The position numbers and the translations under genes are program-made. Below the pieces are notes generated by a model. It was not told where the DNA came from and did not search any database. It saw only the letters and a program-made list of their open reading frames with translations. A stretch of 64,000 nucleotides of DNA from contig JACGCN010000076.1 in assembly GCA_014905825.1 (NCBI GenBank), forward strand, positions 1-64,000. The letters run 5' to 3'. Below are positions 20,105 to 31,477 of this stretch, piece after piece. Source of the stretch: Lyophyllum atratum. Its lineage: Eukaryota > Basidiomycota > Agaricomycetes > Agaricales > Lyophyllaceae. Positions within the stretch are counted from its first letter, which is position 1, and each line of letters opens with the position of its first letter.

Positions 20105-20700
20105 ATTATATTTGATTACTAAAAAAAACATGCCTCGCCGTCTCTCTCTCATTGCGGATGTGGTTGCATTTGTCTTGGGGAATTCATCGCGGATTTGGTA
20201 GAGAGGCCATAGCAGCAACGAACCCTTGCCGTTCAGCAGGAATGTTTGATTAACATGTACAGACTCCCTGAAAATGGTATTTGCTTACCAAAGAAACATG
20301 CCTGACCGTCTCTCTCTCGCCGCGAAAGTGGTTGTTATCCGGCAAGGGAAAATCGGCATCACTAGCAGGCTGTACACCATAGTATAACTCACCAGATGCA
20401 CCCATACAAATAGAAAACCCACGCCGTTTACCAGGTAGCCTGTAGGTGGAATTTGCATTTAGAGAGTCACTAAAAATGGTATTCAGCTACCAATGAAACG
20501 TGCTTCCTTGTCTCTCTCTCGCCGCATAAGGTATGGCGGAACAGCGCCAGGATCATTATTAGTGGCGTGTCCCATGCAGTGTCTATAGTAGACGGCCCCC
20601 AGGCGATGACGATTGTTCCTTGCCAAATGACACCCACTTCCGCGGCGAGAGAAAGATAACGAGTCATGTTGTTTTGGTAACCAAATACCGTTTTAAGCGA
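20105..20700. repeat. Dispersed 50-bp motif: three direct and one inverted copy
   Basis: The motif (AAAATGGTATT-GCTACCAA-GAAACATGCCT-CCGTCTCTCTCTCGCCGC) occurs near 20115, 20275 and 20475 on the plus strand and near 20645-20700 on the minus strand. Spacing is about 160-200 bp. The last direct copy and the inverted copy could pair. No coding pattern. Confidence 0.6.
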
Positions 20701-22188
20701 CTCGATACATGCCAATTCATTATGTTAGGCGAACCACGAGGGTTCGTTGCTGCCAGGAACCGACGACGGCATGAGCTTCCAGGGTTCTGTACTGAATTCG
20801 CTCCGAAGGCCTGTCTACCTCTCTATTGGACTCGCTCTCACGGCTCTATACTGGATTTGATCCAAGGCCTCTCTGCGTCACTACAGTATTCGCTCCTGAC
20901 TGCGACCCTCATATATACAGTGGAAGTTTGGATACTGACGAAACTAGCCTCCTGATGCTGTGTGCACATCTTGGTTCTGCTATTCTCCGCCGCTCGCGGC
21001 GCTCCACTGCCGATCACTCGGCCGGCTGATGCGCCGCCTATATTTAGTGGGGTGACAAGAGCCCCCTTTCGGCGAGGACTTAAATCAGACGTCGGTAGCG
21101 AAGTGAAGACGCTGTACCCGGGGGAGCAAATTGGGTCAGAGGCTGGAACCGGCTGACTAACCATCTAGTGCTGACAACGTCTGGTACATTTTGCCAGGTC
21201 AATAAATACACAGTTTCTCCCAGAGGCAGATAGGTCAGTGTGCAAATTAACTCATGAACGGGTACATAGTACGGGAAACTGACCTGTGGAAATGAGACTG
21301 TAGAGCCCCATACAACTGGCGAGGAATGCCCATAATATTCACGCCATAAAGGCTACTATAATTGGGAACAATGGCTGGCTCTGACACCCACAACCTGGAA
21401 GAAAGTGGGGTACAAAGCATTCATATTCATGCAGAAAGAGGGAGATATAACACTGACGTGGCCTGGGGCTCGCTCCACTGGTATTAATACTGGCTAGAAA
21501 CTCAATGAGGCAACCATTTTTGGAACAAGACAGTCGAATTGAGCTGGTAGGCAATACAAGCCCTGTAAATGCTCAGCAGAAGTGAGCAGAATTTTACTGG
21601 ACTTTGACATGATGAGGAGATGTTGGGAAGAACTTTGTCATGAGGAGTATAAGCTGTATGTAGACCAGAGAACATCTATTAGATCAACACAGGTGAGTAT
21701 CATACCGTATCACTCGCTGCCGGACAGCATGCCATATCAGTTACCCTTGACAAATCACAAAAAGGATGCAGCAAGAGGTGGGACAACTACAAGGTGCGGA
21801 GGCGTGGGTGGCGGGGGCCTGAGTGAGGGGCAAACAGAGTAGACGGATGTGGTTAAAGATAATGGCTTTTGTCTTTTCATTACTGTATCTCTGCTTGGTC
21901 CAATCACAGACTGTTAGGAAATCTAGAACAGAGGGCAGGGAAAGCCATATCGGGCTACCTGATGAAAGTTGTGATAGAGAGCCGCGAGGAGGCGGGGGGA
22001 TGCAGAGATAGATGATATCGCCATGATCTGTATAGGCCATGCAATCTATGAGTGAGTAAAGTAGAATTATTAACCATGACGCGTCCACAAGGAAAATCTT
22101 ACAGTATGACTCACAAGGGAGAAATCATTTCATCAGTCGCTCGGGAGGCAATCATAATCGATCACTCACACTCCTGCACCGGGATATA
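20701..22188. other. No gene recognised
   Basis: Short open frames on both strands lack coding character. I found no domain and no clear repeat boundary in this stretch. Confidence 0.4.
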
Positions 22189-22345
22189 TGTCAAGAAAAG
22201 TGGTATTCTGAAGTAGTGTAAAGTGTATCTTAGCCGGAAGAAGCGGGATATATAGAGGAAGGAAGGCGCGGGGGTGCCTCAGATAGAGGCCGCTCGACGC
22301 CGCTCACCACCTCCATGAGAGCGCATAACGGAAGTCAGAGTGATC
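22189..22345 (+). mobile_element. LTR-D fragment
   Basis: Starts TGTCAAGAAAAGTGGTATTC and continues through GGGATATATAGAGG, GGCCGCTCGACGCCGCTC and GGAAGTCAGAGTGATCACGC. The terminal GGTACACGGAAGTTCGTGA block is missing. Confidence 0.7.
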
Positions 22346-22733
22346 ACGCATGACACAACCTATGGCAGGCATCATCATGACCGTATGCGTGAACACGCCC
22401 TCTAGACATCATTGGGTCTTAATGAGCATGGGTGCGCCCCACTCACATTCTACTGCGCTGTAATGATAGGTAATGCAGAGTACTGACTGGTACCGCTGGC
22501 TTTCTGCTGCTAGAAAACTGTACTGCCTGGTACCGGACAGAGTCAGGGACTATCGCCGCCGGACACTTGCGGCCGCGACAGGGGCTTTATTGACCCTGAC
22601 AAATCGAACGTTTCTAACTTGCCATTTGACGCTGACAAATACTTGATCACTTACTTGATACACCGCCAGCACTACCGGAAATGCCCTCATCACAGCCACC
22701 GTCACCAACCCGTAGGCCTCTCGCAATTCCTAA

Positions 22734-25286
22734 CAGACCGGCAACTGCAGGCAACGTTCCAGTAAGCGTGGTAGTCGCGGCAACCGTGTCGGCGGTCGGG
22801 GTGGGAATCGGAAACCGTATAGCGGTCGCAAGGCGACCAACTTCGATGGCGAGTGCTGGCGCTGTGGGAAGAAAGGGCACCGAAAGCAGGATTGCTTCAC
22901 CAAGAAGGAGGCCATACAGCAAAATGCGACTACAGCTTCTGCCCACTACGGCACCGAGGTTCATGGTCTCTCCGCCGCGGTTGCAAGTATGGCAGCGGCG
23001 CCTGACGCATGGATCATCGACTCGGGTGCCTCCCACCATCTATCTGGCGACCGTGAAATCTTGCGAGAGCTCCGCGCTCTGGCTACATCACTACGGGTCA
23101 AGGTCGCCAATGGTACTGTCTGCATGGCCACTGAAATTGGAAGCGTTCACTTCCATCTTGACTGTGGGATACTGCTGACAATGGACGTACTATATGTACC
23201 AGATTCTGGAGTGTCACTGATCTCGGTGGATCGCCTGAACGAGGTAGGCTATGAGGTTGTTTTTCAACTTGCGCATTGCCTTCTGCGGTCACCAGCCATC
23301 GGGCAACAGAGATTGGGAGAACGGCGATCTGGTTCACGCATGTGCACTCTGCGTGGGGGTGTCATAACGGATGCGCAAGCAAACTACACTGCGGGCACCG
23401 CAGCAGGAACGGCTACGGCGTACTTCACGTCCGCCAGTACGTTCACGGGAAGCGGCAGCGCCCACACCCCTTCGGCAGGCACAACAGACCTGGACACCTG
23501 GCACCGATGGTTTGCGCACCTCCATCTCGCCGATCTTCGCCTCCTACTCCCGAAAGACTGCTACGTAGAGCAACCGGCAAAATCCGCTCGCTCCGTGTGC
23601 ATCAAGGCCAAAGCGAAGGAGCAGTACCAACGACAGACTCCCTCTCGGCGTGCGGATAGACCGCTCGAGATCATCCACTCGGACCTGTGCGGACCGATAA
23701 CGTCAACATCCCAATCGGACTGCCGCTACTATATCCTCTACATCGACGACTATAGCCGGCGGAGTTGGGTGTTCTTGCTGCGACCCCAGACGTCTGCGGT
23801 GATATGCGCGATATTCCAAGAGTTCAAGGAGTCCGCCGAACTCCGGTACACGCATCACATTGCCAGGTTTCGCTGCGACAACGGCACCGGAGAATACAAC
23901 AACGATTCCTTCCGGTCGATCTTTACCCAGAGCGGCATCTCCCATGAGTCGTCCCCGCCCTACACACAGGACAAGAACGGTGTGTCAGAAAGAATGATTG
24001 AGCAGAACAACTCCAAAGCTCGGGCGATGATGCTCGACAGTTCCCTACCTGCAATCATGTGGGCCGAGGCAGTGAATGCGGCCAACTACCTGCACGCGAG
24101 AAGCCCCACACCAGCGAATAAGGGCATCACACTTTACCAGAAATTGCATGGGATGACGCCAGCGGTGGCGGAACTCCGCAGGTTCGGCTGCCCCACATAT
24201 CTAGCTGTACCAGCCAGTCAGCGAACGAAGTTTGGCTCACGAGCTGAGATTCGCTACCTTGTTGGCTACGTGCACGACAGTACTACAAGCTGGCGTCTGT
24301 GGGACCCTGCACGGCGGCAGGTGGTACAGGCATCCAACGATACCTTCGACGAATCCGGTGATAGCGAGCACGGCATCACCAAAAGCGAAGGTATGGATAC
24401 ATTTCAGATTGGGGACATCGCACCGGATGTTCTGGCTACGCCGGGTATACCGGTCAGTACCGACAGCGTATCTGCGGAAAGATACAATATCCGAAAAAGG
24501 CCGCGAGCGGACGCCCATCAGATCTGGGTGGAAGAGGAACCAGTGGATCATGCAGATCCGGTGTCCTACCGGGAAGCAGTTGCTCACCCGAGGTTTAGCC
24601 CAAAGTGGGCTGGTGCTGTTGACGAGGATCTCCGGTCGCTGGCCGAGAACACGACATGGGATTGTATCCGGCCGGAAGACGTTCCGACCGGGATTACACC
24701 CATAAGCTCCAAGTGGGTCTTCAAGACCAAGGAGTCGCCTGGAGGAGGCACAAGGCAAAAGGCCAGGATTGTCATTCGTAGTTTTGAGCAGCAGGCTGGG
24801 ATTGACATTGACGAGACATTCGCTCCGGTGGTCAAGCTGCAGAGTTTGCGGATGATGCTTGCACTAGCGGCCTGTCATGACTGGGAAATTGAGCAGATGG
24901 ATGTCGTCACCGCTTTCCTAAACCCTTATCTTGACGGCGGTGTCTACATGGCAATGCTGCAGGGAAACCCTTCGACCGGCACCGGCGAACCCCAGGTTTG
25001 CAAACTGAGCAAGTCACTCTATGGGTTGAAGCAAGCCCCCCGTCTCTGGTATGAGCATATTAACACATTCCTCAGATCCTTTGGCCTGCGTCGTTGTGAG
25101 TACGACCCTAACGTCTACATCTGCGCAAGCAAGGATACCGGTCCCCAGATCATCATTTTGCTGTACGTGGATGACATGCTACTGTTTTCCCCTTCCGCCA
25201 CTCCAGTTGCCGAACTCAAGAGCCTTCTCTACATCAAGTATCGGATGACAGACCTCGGCCCAGTTCAGTGCTTTCTCGGCATCTAA
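22734..25286 (+). CDS. Copia Gag-Pol polyprotein (partial): zinc knuckle, protease, integrase, reverse transcriptase
   Basis: One open frame of 850 codons. The first ATG is at 22989, but the frame opens at 22734 and includes a Gag zinc knuckle (CWRCGKKGHRKQDC, 22854-22895), so the true protein begins earlier in lost sequence. From ATG 22989: protease with WIIDSGASHHL (residues 8-18); GAG-pre-integrase domain near 167-215; integrase with the D-D-E set in HSDLCGP, RCDNGTGEY and NGVSERM; reverse transcriptase with KWVFKTKE, QMDVVTAFLN, SLYGLKQAPRLW and the catalytic LYVDDML. The frame ends at FLGI because of a one-base insertion near 25284; the continuation is in another frame. This enzyme copies the element RNA into DNA and inserts it. 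Confidence 0.92.
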   Translation, partial: QTGNCRQRSSKRGSRGNRVGGRGGNRKPYSGRKATNFDGECWRCGKKGHRKQDCFTKKEAIQQNATTASAHYGTEVHGLSAAVASMAAAPDAWIIDSGASHHLSGDREILRELRALATSLRVKVANGTVCMATEIGSVHFHLDCGILLTMDVLYVPDSGVSLISVDRLNEVGYEVVFQLAHCLLRSPAIGQQRLGERRSGSRMCTLRGGVITDAQANYTAGTAAGTATAYFTSASTFTGSGSAHTPSAGTTDLDTWHRWFAHLHLADLRLLLPKDCYVEQPAKSARSVCIKAKAKEQYQRQTPSRRADRPLEIIHSDLCGPITSTSQSDCRYYILYIDDYSRRSWVFLLRPQTSAVICAIFQEFKESAELRYTHHIARFRCDNGTGEYNNDSFRSIFTQSGISHESSPPYTQDKNGVSERMIEQNNSKARAMMLDSSLPAIMWAEAVNAANYLHARSPTPANKGITLYQKLHGMTPAVAELRRFGCPTYLAVPASQRTKFGSRAEIRYLVGYVHDSTTSWRLWDPARRQVVQASNDTFDESGDSEHGITKSEGMDTFQIGDIAPDVLATPGIPVSTDSVSAERYNIRKRPRADAHQIWVEEEPVDHADPVSYREAVAHPRFSPKWAGAVDEDLRSLAENTTWDCIRPEDVPTGITPISSKWVFKTKESPGGGTRQKARIVIRSFEQQAGIDIDETFAPVVKLQSLRMMLALAACHDWEIEQMDVVTAFLNPYLDGGVYMAMLQGNPSTGTGEPQVCKLSKSLYGLKQAPRLWYEHINTFLRSFGLRRCEYDPNVYICASKDTGPQIIILLYVDDMLLFSPSATPVAELKSLLYIKYRMTDLGPVQCFLGI

Positions 25287-26060
25287 AATCGAACGCAATC
25301 GCTCGGCGCGGGCCCTTCGCATTCACCACCAGCGGATCACCCAGAAGCTACGCGCCGCTCACGGTCTCTCCAACTGCAACGGTCATTGGATTCCACAGCC
25401 TACTGGTGGCCGACTGCGAAAGGCGGCCGCAGACTCCGCAGATCCGCTGGACTCAGAAGGACGACAAAGATACCAGTCCACGGTTGGAGGCCTGATGTGG
25501 CTAACGCTGTGTACTCAGCCCGACCTGTCCTTTACCGCCGCCATGCTAAGTACGTTAAACTCTGCACCGACGGCTGAACACCTAGCCGCTGCGACATACA
25601 CACTTCGCTACCTCCGCAACACCTCCAGCCTCTAAGCTCATCGGACGCGGTCAAGGAAGCGCTATGGATCCGGTCCCTCTACACTCGCGTCCTACATGGC
25701 CAGATCTTATACGATCACGCCGAGCAATGCCCCCACTGCCTTTGCCACTCAGACAAGGACGGCCCCACGTCTCTTCCCGGACCGCAGCAGCTCTTTGTCG
25801 ACAACCAAGGTGCGATACAACTGGCAAAGAATCCAAAGTTTCACGAGAGGACTAAGCACATCGGTGTCCGGTATCACTTTGTCCGGGGCGCCTGCCAGAG
25901 AGGTATCATCCAGACGACATACCTGCGAACAGCGGACATGGTCGCTGACATCATGACGAAGTCTCTACCAAGAGAGATTCACTGGAAGGATGTGAATCGA
26001 CTTGGAATGGTACGCTTGGATACAGGGGAAGTGTATTGCAAGAACCCGCTTGCTGGTTAG
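25287..26060 (+). pseudogene. Copia RT end and RNase H, frameshifted continuation
   Basis: Directly after the frameshift the homology goes on in the next frame (KIERNRSARALRIHHQRITQ, then STVGGLMWLTLCTQPDLSF and AEHLAAATYTLRYL). A TAA follows near 25634 and another frame change near 25780. The RNase H part then runs QQLFVDNQGAIQLAKNPKFH to RTADMVADIMTKSLPRE and stops at 26060, the usual copia ending. The three lesions mean that a full Pol is not made from this copy. Confidence 0.85.
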
Positions 26061-26325
26061 ATTTTTTCTTCTTTTTTGTTCTTCTCTTTTGTTCCTGTTG
26101 TTTTGGGTGGATACGCTCTTTCTCTTCTGACTATGGTTTCCAACGGGGCTTTTACATAAGTCATGAGTTTTAACGAGGTATCCGTGGGTCTTTTGAATGG
26201 TTTTTTATGTTGGTCTTTGGGTTCGCACTGCAATGTTTCTGCCGGGTTATCTTTTCTTCTTGTTTTACGCAGGCTACTTTGTCTTGCCTTTTTTGTTTTT
26301 TCCTGAGCTCTCGCCTGAGGGAAAG
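26061..26325 (+). other. Copia 3' untranslated segment with polypurine tract
   Basis: T-rich DNA between the RNase H stop and the 3' LTR. It ends in TGAGGGAAAG, a purine-rich tract placed immediately before the LTR as expected for plus-strand priming. Confidence 0.6.
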
Positions 26326-26640
26326 TGTCATATGTAGACGTCCGATCGCTCTGGGGGAGCCCTGGCGCCGAAGGAGCTCACGCCGGAGGTGGTGGCGGCA
26401 GAGCTTGTCCGAGTCATATGTGGTGCCGGATGACTGGCGACCGGATCTTAGGTGTCCGGACCTTAGGTGTCCGGACCTTAGGTGTCGGAAGCGTTTGGTG
26501 TCCCGAGCGTGATGGGGTCTACGAGCAGCCCGCCTCCAGGACGATCCTGAAGGCCATCTACATTGCACATGTATATAGAGGACCATTTGCAGCTGCGAAA
26601 GACAGACGATAATTAAGATTTTATACTCATATATTTGACA
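26326..26640 (+). mobile_element. 3' LTR of the copia element (LTR-C, 315 bp)
   Basis: Starts TGTCATATGTAGACGTCCG and ends CTCATATATTTGACA. It contains three tandem copies of a 17-bp unit (GGACCTTAGGTGTCC-like) near 26446-26486 that other LTR-C copies have only once or twice, and a TGTATATAGAGGA promoter box near 26570. Confidence 0.88.
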
Positions 26641-28298
26641 AAACAGAACCTAACTTAGCCACGGGCTGTTTCTCTTGGTGCTCTGCATTCCAGCTCATAA
26701 TAGTTGGTGCACGAGTGGCCAACTCGGCAACCAACGACGCAGCTGGAAGCCTAGCGAGGGGGCCAATAACTCTTCTGGTGGTGGAAAGAGATGAAGATCG
26801 GGGTAGATGGGAATCTAGGAGCGGCGACTTACATGCGTCCGACGTGCTGGAAGCGTCGGGGAGGAGGAACTGGTTTTTCGGACGCCGTGTCCGAAGGCGA
26901 AAACAGTAAGTTCCGTTTTGTTCTGAGTTGTAAACAAAAAGAAAGATGGTGCAGAAGGTGAGGTAGCGAAGGTGATGTAGCGAAGGTGAGGTAGCGACGG
27001 ATGAAGAGGAAGAGAGAGGGAAAATTGGAGGGAGAGCGAGAAAAATGTGTTTAGTCGTGGCACAGTAGCTAGTGTTTCTATCAAGGGAGAACCCCAAACG
27101 ATCACCAATTCAGCTATCCGTAGTCAATCGCCAGCTGCCTGCAATTTGACCGTTGGCTAGTGATGTAGCAACCGTGTTTGTTGCAGATATAAAAGTCCCC
27201 GGACTTGCCTACGATAATTCATAATCAAGATCATCCACCGCCAGATACGGACGCAATACTTTTCAACTTCCAGAGCGCGAAATAAACCGCTGCAAACCTG
27301 GCACACCGCAGACAGTCGTGAGTAGCCAATAATGAACCAATCCATGCAGCACGGCTTACATACAGCCATCTAGCCTCTTTCGCCATGCGGGGTCGAAGAC
27401 GCGGCTTAATCGTGATCGAAATGCAAAATATGAGTTTGAATCGCGCTAGCTCCATATATCACTCGGTTTTCACACACTCCCCAGTTCTAGTCACTCGGCG
27501 GTCGAAGCGTGGGAGCGACCATTGAGTGAGCTAGAAAGCTGAGAGCTTACATGTGAGACCGCGGGGAATGATGAGTGTTCCGCATATCACTCGGTCGGCG
27601 AATATGCGTGTCAGCCAACGTGCCACGCCGCAGACTGTCGCCGGTAGGCAATAACAAATCAATCAATCCACTTGTACATGTGGGTGTATATGCTTCACTC
27701 CGGTCTGTTGTACAAGGGAGGTCCAAGACGCGGCTCAATCATGATCATAATGTAATGGCGGGGGCGATGAAGGTGAGATCTTTAGACGCGGCAAATGATG
27801 ATTGTGTTGGTGTTTGATCCCGTCGGCGAAAATAATTTGGCGCGGCGATATACCAGCTCAGTGGCCCTGCTGTCGGAGTAATGATGCCATACTACCAGCC
27901 GGCGGTGAGCAGAAATTAACGTGTTTCATTAAATTATTAATTGTTTCTTTTTGCCTCTTCTGTGTAGTTGTAGCGAAAACGGGAGAGAATCCTCGTCATA
28001 GCAATTGACTCGTGCGTAAGTGACTCGATATACTAGTAAATTCTGCAAACACATCTATGAATTTCATCTTCATTTCTCATTGAACCACGGACCAGTGGCC
28101 AAAGAAAACGCCTGTGCCATTCTCCCGTTCATGCCCAAACCCCACTAGACTGGACCCCACCCCCACTTATAAAACCCTCTTCTTCTCTCTTCCTCCTTTC
28201 TCCATCTTCTTCTTCACACATCAGTTTCGAACATCCATCTCCACACATTCTGGAACATCCATCTCCACACGAAACTGAAAGCTCTCGCCCTTCCCACG
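26641..28298. other. No gene recognised; promoter of the next gene at the end
   Basis: No convincing coding region. A short G-A-rich tandem repeat (GGTGAGGTAGCGAAGGTGATGTAGCGAA) lies near 26956-27000. Near 27175-27370 and 27555-27760 there are similar passages (CCGCAGACAGTCGTGAGTAGCCAATAA and CGCCGCAGACTGTCGCCGGTAGGCAATAA). TTATAAAAC at 28165-28173, a CT-rich leader and a duplicated AACATCCATCTCCACAC precede the gene at 28299. Confidence 0.4.
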
Positions 28299-29524
28299 AT
28301 GTCGCTTGCCACCACCAGACACTCTCGACGACGAGCCGCCTAGAAGACGCCGAACGACAGTTCGCCAGCCACGCCCCTCCACGCGGATCGCTGGATCCGC
28401 ACGAGTGTGGGGGAGGCATTCAAGCCATCGACCTGTTAGCACGTGCCCCGCCCTCAACCCGCCAAGCGAAAGCGTCCCTCGCGAGAGGAGACGGAGCCTA
28501 CTCGTAGGAACAAGCATTCGAGACGCAACTACGAACCGGTTCCTCTGTCCGATGTTGGACACGTCCAGATGGCGGTTCTGGAAGCGTCGTCCGCTGCCGT
28601 CAGCACTGCGATACCGAGATGAAGGATGTTTCTTCGGCATATCCTGATGTCGAGGTGTCCGTGGCTGCTGTCCAGCCAGCAGCGCTCCCGGCCGTCGCTG
28701 GTGTCGTGGGCCCGGCAACAGAGGGGAAGAGGAAGAGGAATGCCGCGAAGCCTCAGTCTTTGCCGACGCGTGCGTCCAAGCGGTTGCGTGCTATGCGCCA
28801 GACGGGACCCCTCCCACCGAAGCCAGCTGCCCCCGCCTCTTTGGATGGTGTGTCCTTAGGCACTCCCATCGAGGCGGGTAAGGTTGGTGGATGCGCGGAG
28901 GGGTCTCGTTCGAGGTCTCCTGCTCAGCAGGGACCGCCCTTGACGCCGCCGATGGCCACGCCGTCGAGTGAGCCACTTCGGTCGTCCTCTCCGGAGGTGG
29001 ACGAAGCTGGTGTCATCTCAGGCTTCCTGCAGGTTCTCGTGAGGCCTGCTGCGGCGGGCTCTCCTTCGCCAGACTCACATCCCGCTTCTTGTAGGCGGTG
29101 TGTCCGCTGGTCCCTCTTCGGCAACCCAGCGCCCAACCATGAGAAGGTGGTCCGGCCCTTGGATCCACTCGCTGCGAAAGCCAGGAGTGCGTTGGCCGCG
29201 ATGGCTCGTAGGATGCCCAAGCGCCCGGATCGTTTTATCCCCAACTAGCAGCGGAACCCCTCGGAATATGTTCCCAGCTGGCTAAAGGAAGCCGCGATGC
29301 GACCTGCGGCTGGGATCGATCAGGAGGTGGAGGAGGATCGATTGCTGCTACGGCGTGGTGGGGATGAGGCAGTCGAGAGGCTGGTCTCCGAAAATGATCC
29401 GGAGCTGTGGAGCAACGTAGTTGCGAAGCGCAAGAGGGACAGTGAGGAGGCGGAGAAGAGGAGGAAAGAGGAGATGGTAGCGCCGAGGAAGCTGCAGCCC
29501 AGCAAGGGTATGGGGAGGTGTTGA
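28299..29524 (+). pseudogene. Pro/Ala-rich basic protein gene with several in-frame stops
   Basis: From ATG 28299 (MSLATTRHSRRRAA) one frame continues through TAG codons into PRPQPAKRKRPSREETEPTR and LSDVGHVQMAVLEASSAAVS, up to about 28617. A shift of frame near 28615 leads into MKDVSSAYPDVEVSVAAVQP (28619), Pro/Ala/Ser-rich sequence with basic patches (GKRKRNAAK, RASKRLRAMR) that could be nuclear localisation signals. TAG at 29246-29248 interrupts this frame, and NPSEYVPSWLKEAA and a basic/acidic helix (ELWSNVVAKRKRDSEEAEKR) follow to 29524. All stops could come from C-to-T changes. A TATA box and leader precede the start. I do not recognise the family; an intact gene with introns hiding the stops cannot be excluded. 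Confidence 0.5.
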
Positions 29525-29625
29525 AGGAGGAGACTACGGTCTGCCTCGGCGGTGATGAAGGTAGCTACGGCCTGCCTAGGGGGTGATGGATGAGACTACG
29601 GTCTGCCTCAGAGTTGAAAGAGGAG
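29522..29625 (+). repeat. 32-bp tandem repeat, three units
   Basis: Three units of about 32 bp with the core GAGACTACGGTCTGCCTC/AGCTACGGCCTGCCTA followed by GGGGTGATG. It starts at the stop codon of the preceding pseudogene. Confidence 0.65.
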
Positions 29626-30497
29626 GTGTTAATGCAATGAGCTGTCAGGGGGTGTTAATAGAAGGAGTGGCGGACGGTGGTTGGGACCTGCAGGCGGAGG
29701 CGGTGCCAAGGCAGGCTGGCTTTCTTGTTTTGCTTGTTTCTTTTGCTGTTTTTTTTTGTTTTGCGCTGGTTACGATTTCGCAATAGTGACGGTTGCCACC
29801 AGGCACAGTTGCTACCCTGTAAAAAAAATGGGGTATTCATATATCTCGTCCTTGTGTTTTTATATTTCTACCAGTTCGTGTTTACTTAGGTGTTGGATCA
29901 ACGACAAATTCACACATTGTCTGGCTTTTTGCCGAGTTTACAATTCAAAATGGGTGTACTGTCTATCATCGTTTTATTTCCGCATCGTGTTACGTGGCTC
30001 ATGTTATTCTAGATGCAATAGTTGCAGAATAGTTGCGCAATACCGCGGGGCCGCTTGTGAAACCTAATGATCGCGCAACCATTTCCCCATTCACCGCTCA
30101 CGTTTAAAAACCCCCCTTTTTTTACAAGGGTAGGTACCATGACACTCACCGCCGCCGCCTCTAACCCACGGTACTACACACATATTGGGTGCTAAGAATA
30201 GAGACATGAGCAACAGCACTAATACAGGGGTTATGGGGCCGGGAATAGAGTCACAAATAGACAGTCATGTTGCATACGGGCCATCGGCGGATGCTGCTAC
30301 CCCGAGGGCGGCGGCGGCGGGCTCTACTACTACACTACCAAATTTTTAGAAAAGCTCCGGGGGAGAGAAGTACAAATGTGCACCGCTAGATACATCACGG
30401 TAGAGAGCTTGTTCCTCCTTACTTACACAAGTTGCTCTGCGGAAGAGTCCACTCGTAGAATGCTTTTGATATCACTCGTTGCCAACCTTTCTCCATT
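29626..30497. other. No gene recognised
   Basis: T-rich and low-complexity DNA. Short frames lack coding character. Confidence 0.4.
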
Positions 30498-30691
30498 TGT
30501 GGAGAAAAGTGGTATTTTTGAAGTAGTGAACAGTGTATCAGACACGACAGAAGAAGGCATATATAGAGGGGCCCAGAGGGAGCCTCGGATGGAGGCCGTT
30601 CACCGCCGCTCGTCACCTCCGTGAGAACGGATAACGGAAGTCAGAGTGATCTCGCATGACGCCGTTCACAAAAGGTCTTGATATTATGACA
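30498..30691 (+). mobile_element. LTR-D, short form (194 bp)
   Basis: Starts TGTGGAGAAAAGTGG, contains CATATATAGAGGGG and GCCGCTCGTCACCTCCG, and ends TTGATATTATGACA. Flanks CCATT and GCATC are a weak match for a target duplication. Confidence 0.75.
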
Positions 30692-31477
30692 GCATCGGTC
30701 CAGATTGGGCCAACTTAGCAAGGTGCGACAAATTTACAAGCACCGGACATGTGGGGGATAGAGGGGCTCGCAGTTATACTGTTGGATGGCGCATCGCCCC
30801 GGTAGTGATTCGTCTGTCTGGCGGCCAGTTGAATGGTGGAGTTGGTGCGATATTGGCCCGTGCAAGTTCCCCTAGATAACAAAATGTCGAGTCCTACTCT
30901 CCCAAATATCACCAATATTTACCTCACAACGACTATGTTAATCTGATGTATCTTTGTTCCGCACTTTCTCGTCTCCGGCGGCCCGATGGCCGTATCCCGT
31001 GCCCTGTCACGCGTAAAACGAGAGGATAAGAATTTCGTCATTTCATCAAGCTTCACGGCTACATCTTATGGCCTCCTCCGATGGAAAGGTTCAAGTTATA
31101 ATTACAGCTAGAAGCGACAACTCATGGCTGCTCTGCTCTTCTGTGGCGAACCCGATGACGTCTATAGTGTTGTCATCAACCTCCACAGGATTTCACCCGA
31201 TTTAGTTTTCTTCTTCTCCAATCTCAACGTTGTAACTATTACATCGCCGTTATGATAGTTGTCTCCACCCTCCCGAAGCTGGTTGGGACTGGCGGGTCTC
31301 TGATGTATGAAAACCTATTTTATTTCTCTATTAAATCTTGTCTATCCGTCCTATTCATAATGCCGGGAGAGAACACCTAACCCTATCACTTTAGCGCGTT
31401 CCTTCTTTCGACGTCACAGCACTAGTAACCAACCCGTGTTCCCACTGTTATCTAATCTACCATCGTCGTGAATTATC
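30692..31477. other. No gene recognised
   Basis: I see neither a coding pattern nor a repeat in this stretch. Confidence 0.4.

Larger units (their letters stand above)
22640..26640 (+). mobile_element. Ty1/copia retrotransposon, 5' truncated, nearly intact pol
   Basis: Internal region with gag tail, protease, integrase, reverse transcriptase and RNase H in the copia order, followed by a 3' LTR. I do not see a 5' LTR upstream, and most of gag is missing or unrecognisable before 22734. The LTR family also occurs as solo LTRs or fragments at 19235, 34305 and 49852. Compared with the gypsy copies, the pol frame is little damaged, so this is one of the youngest insertions in the window. Confidence 0.9.

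Noticed and set aside
24237..24758. 173-codon open frame on the minus strand
   Set aside because: It is the antisense shadow of the copia integrase/RT region.
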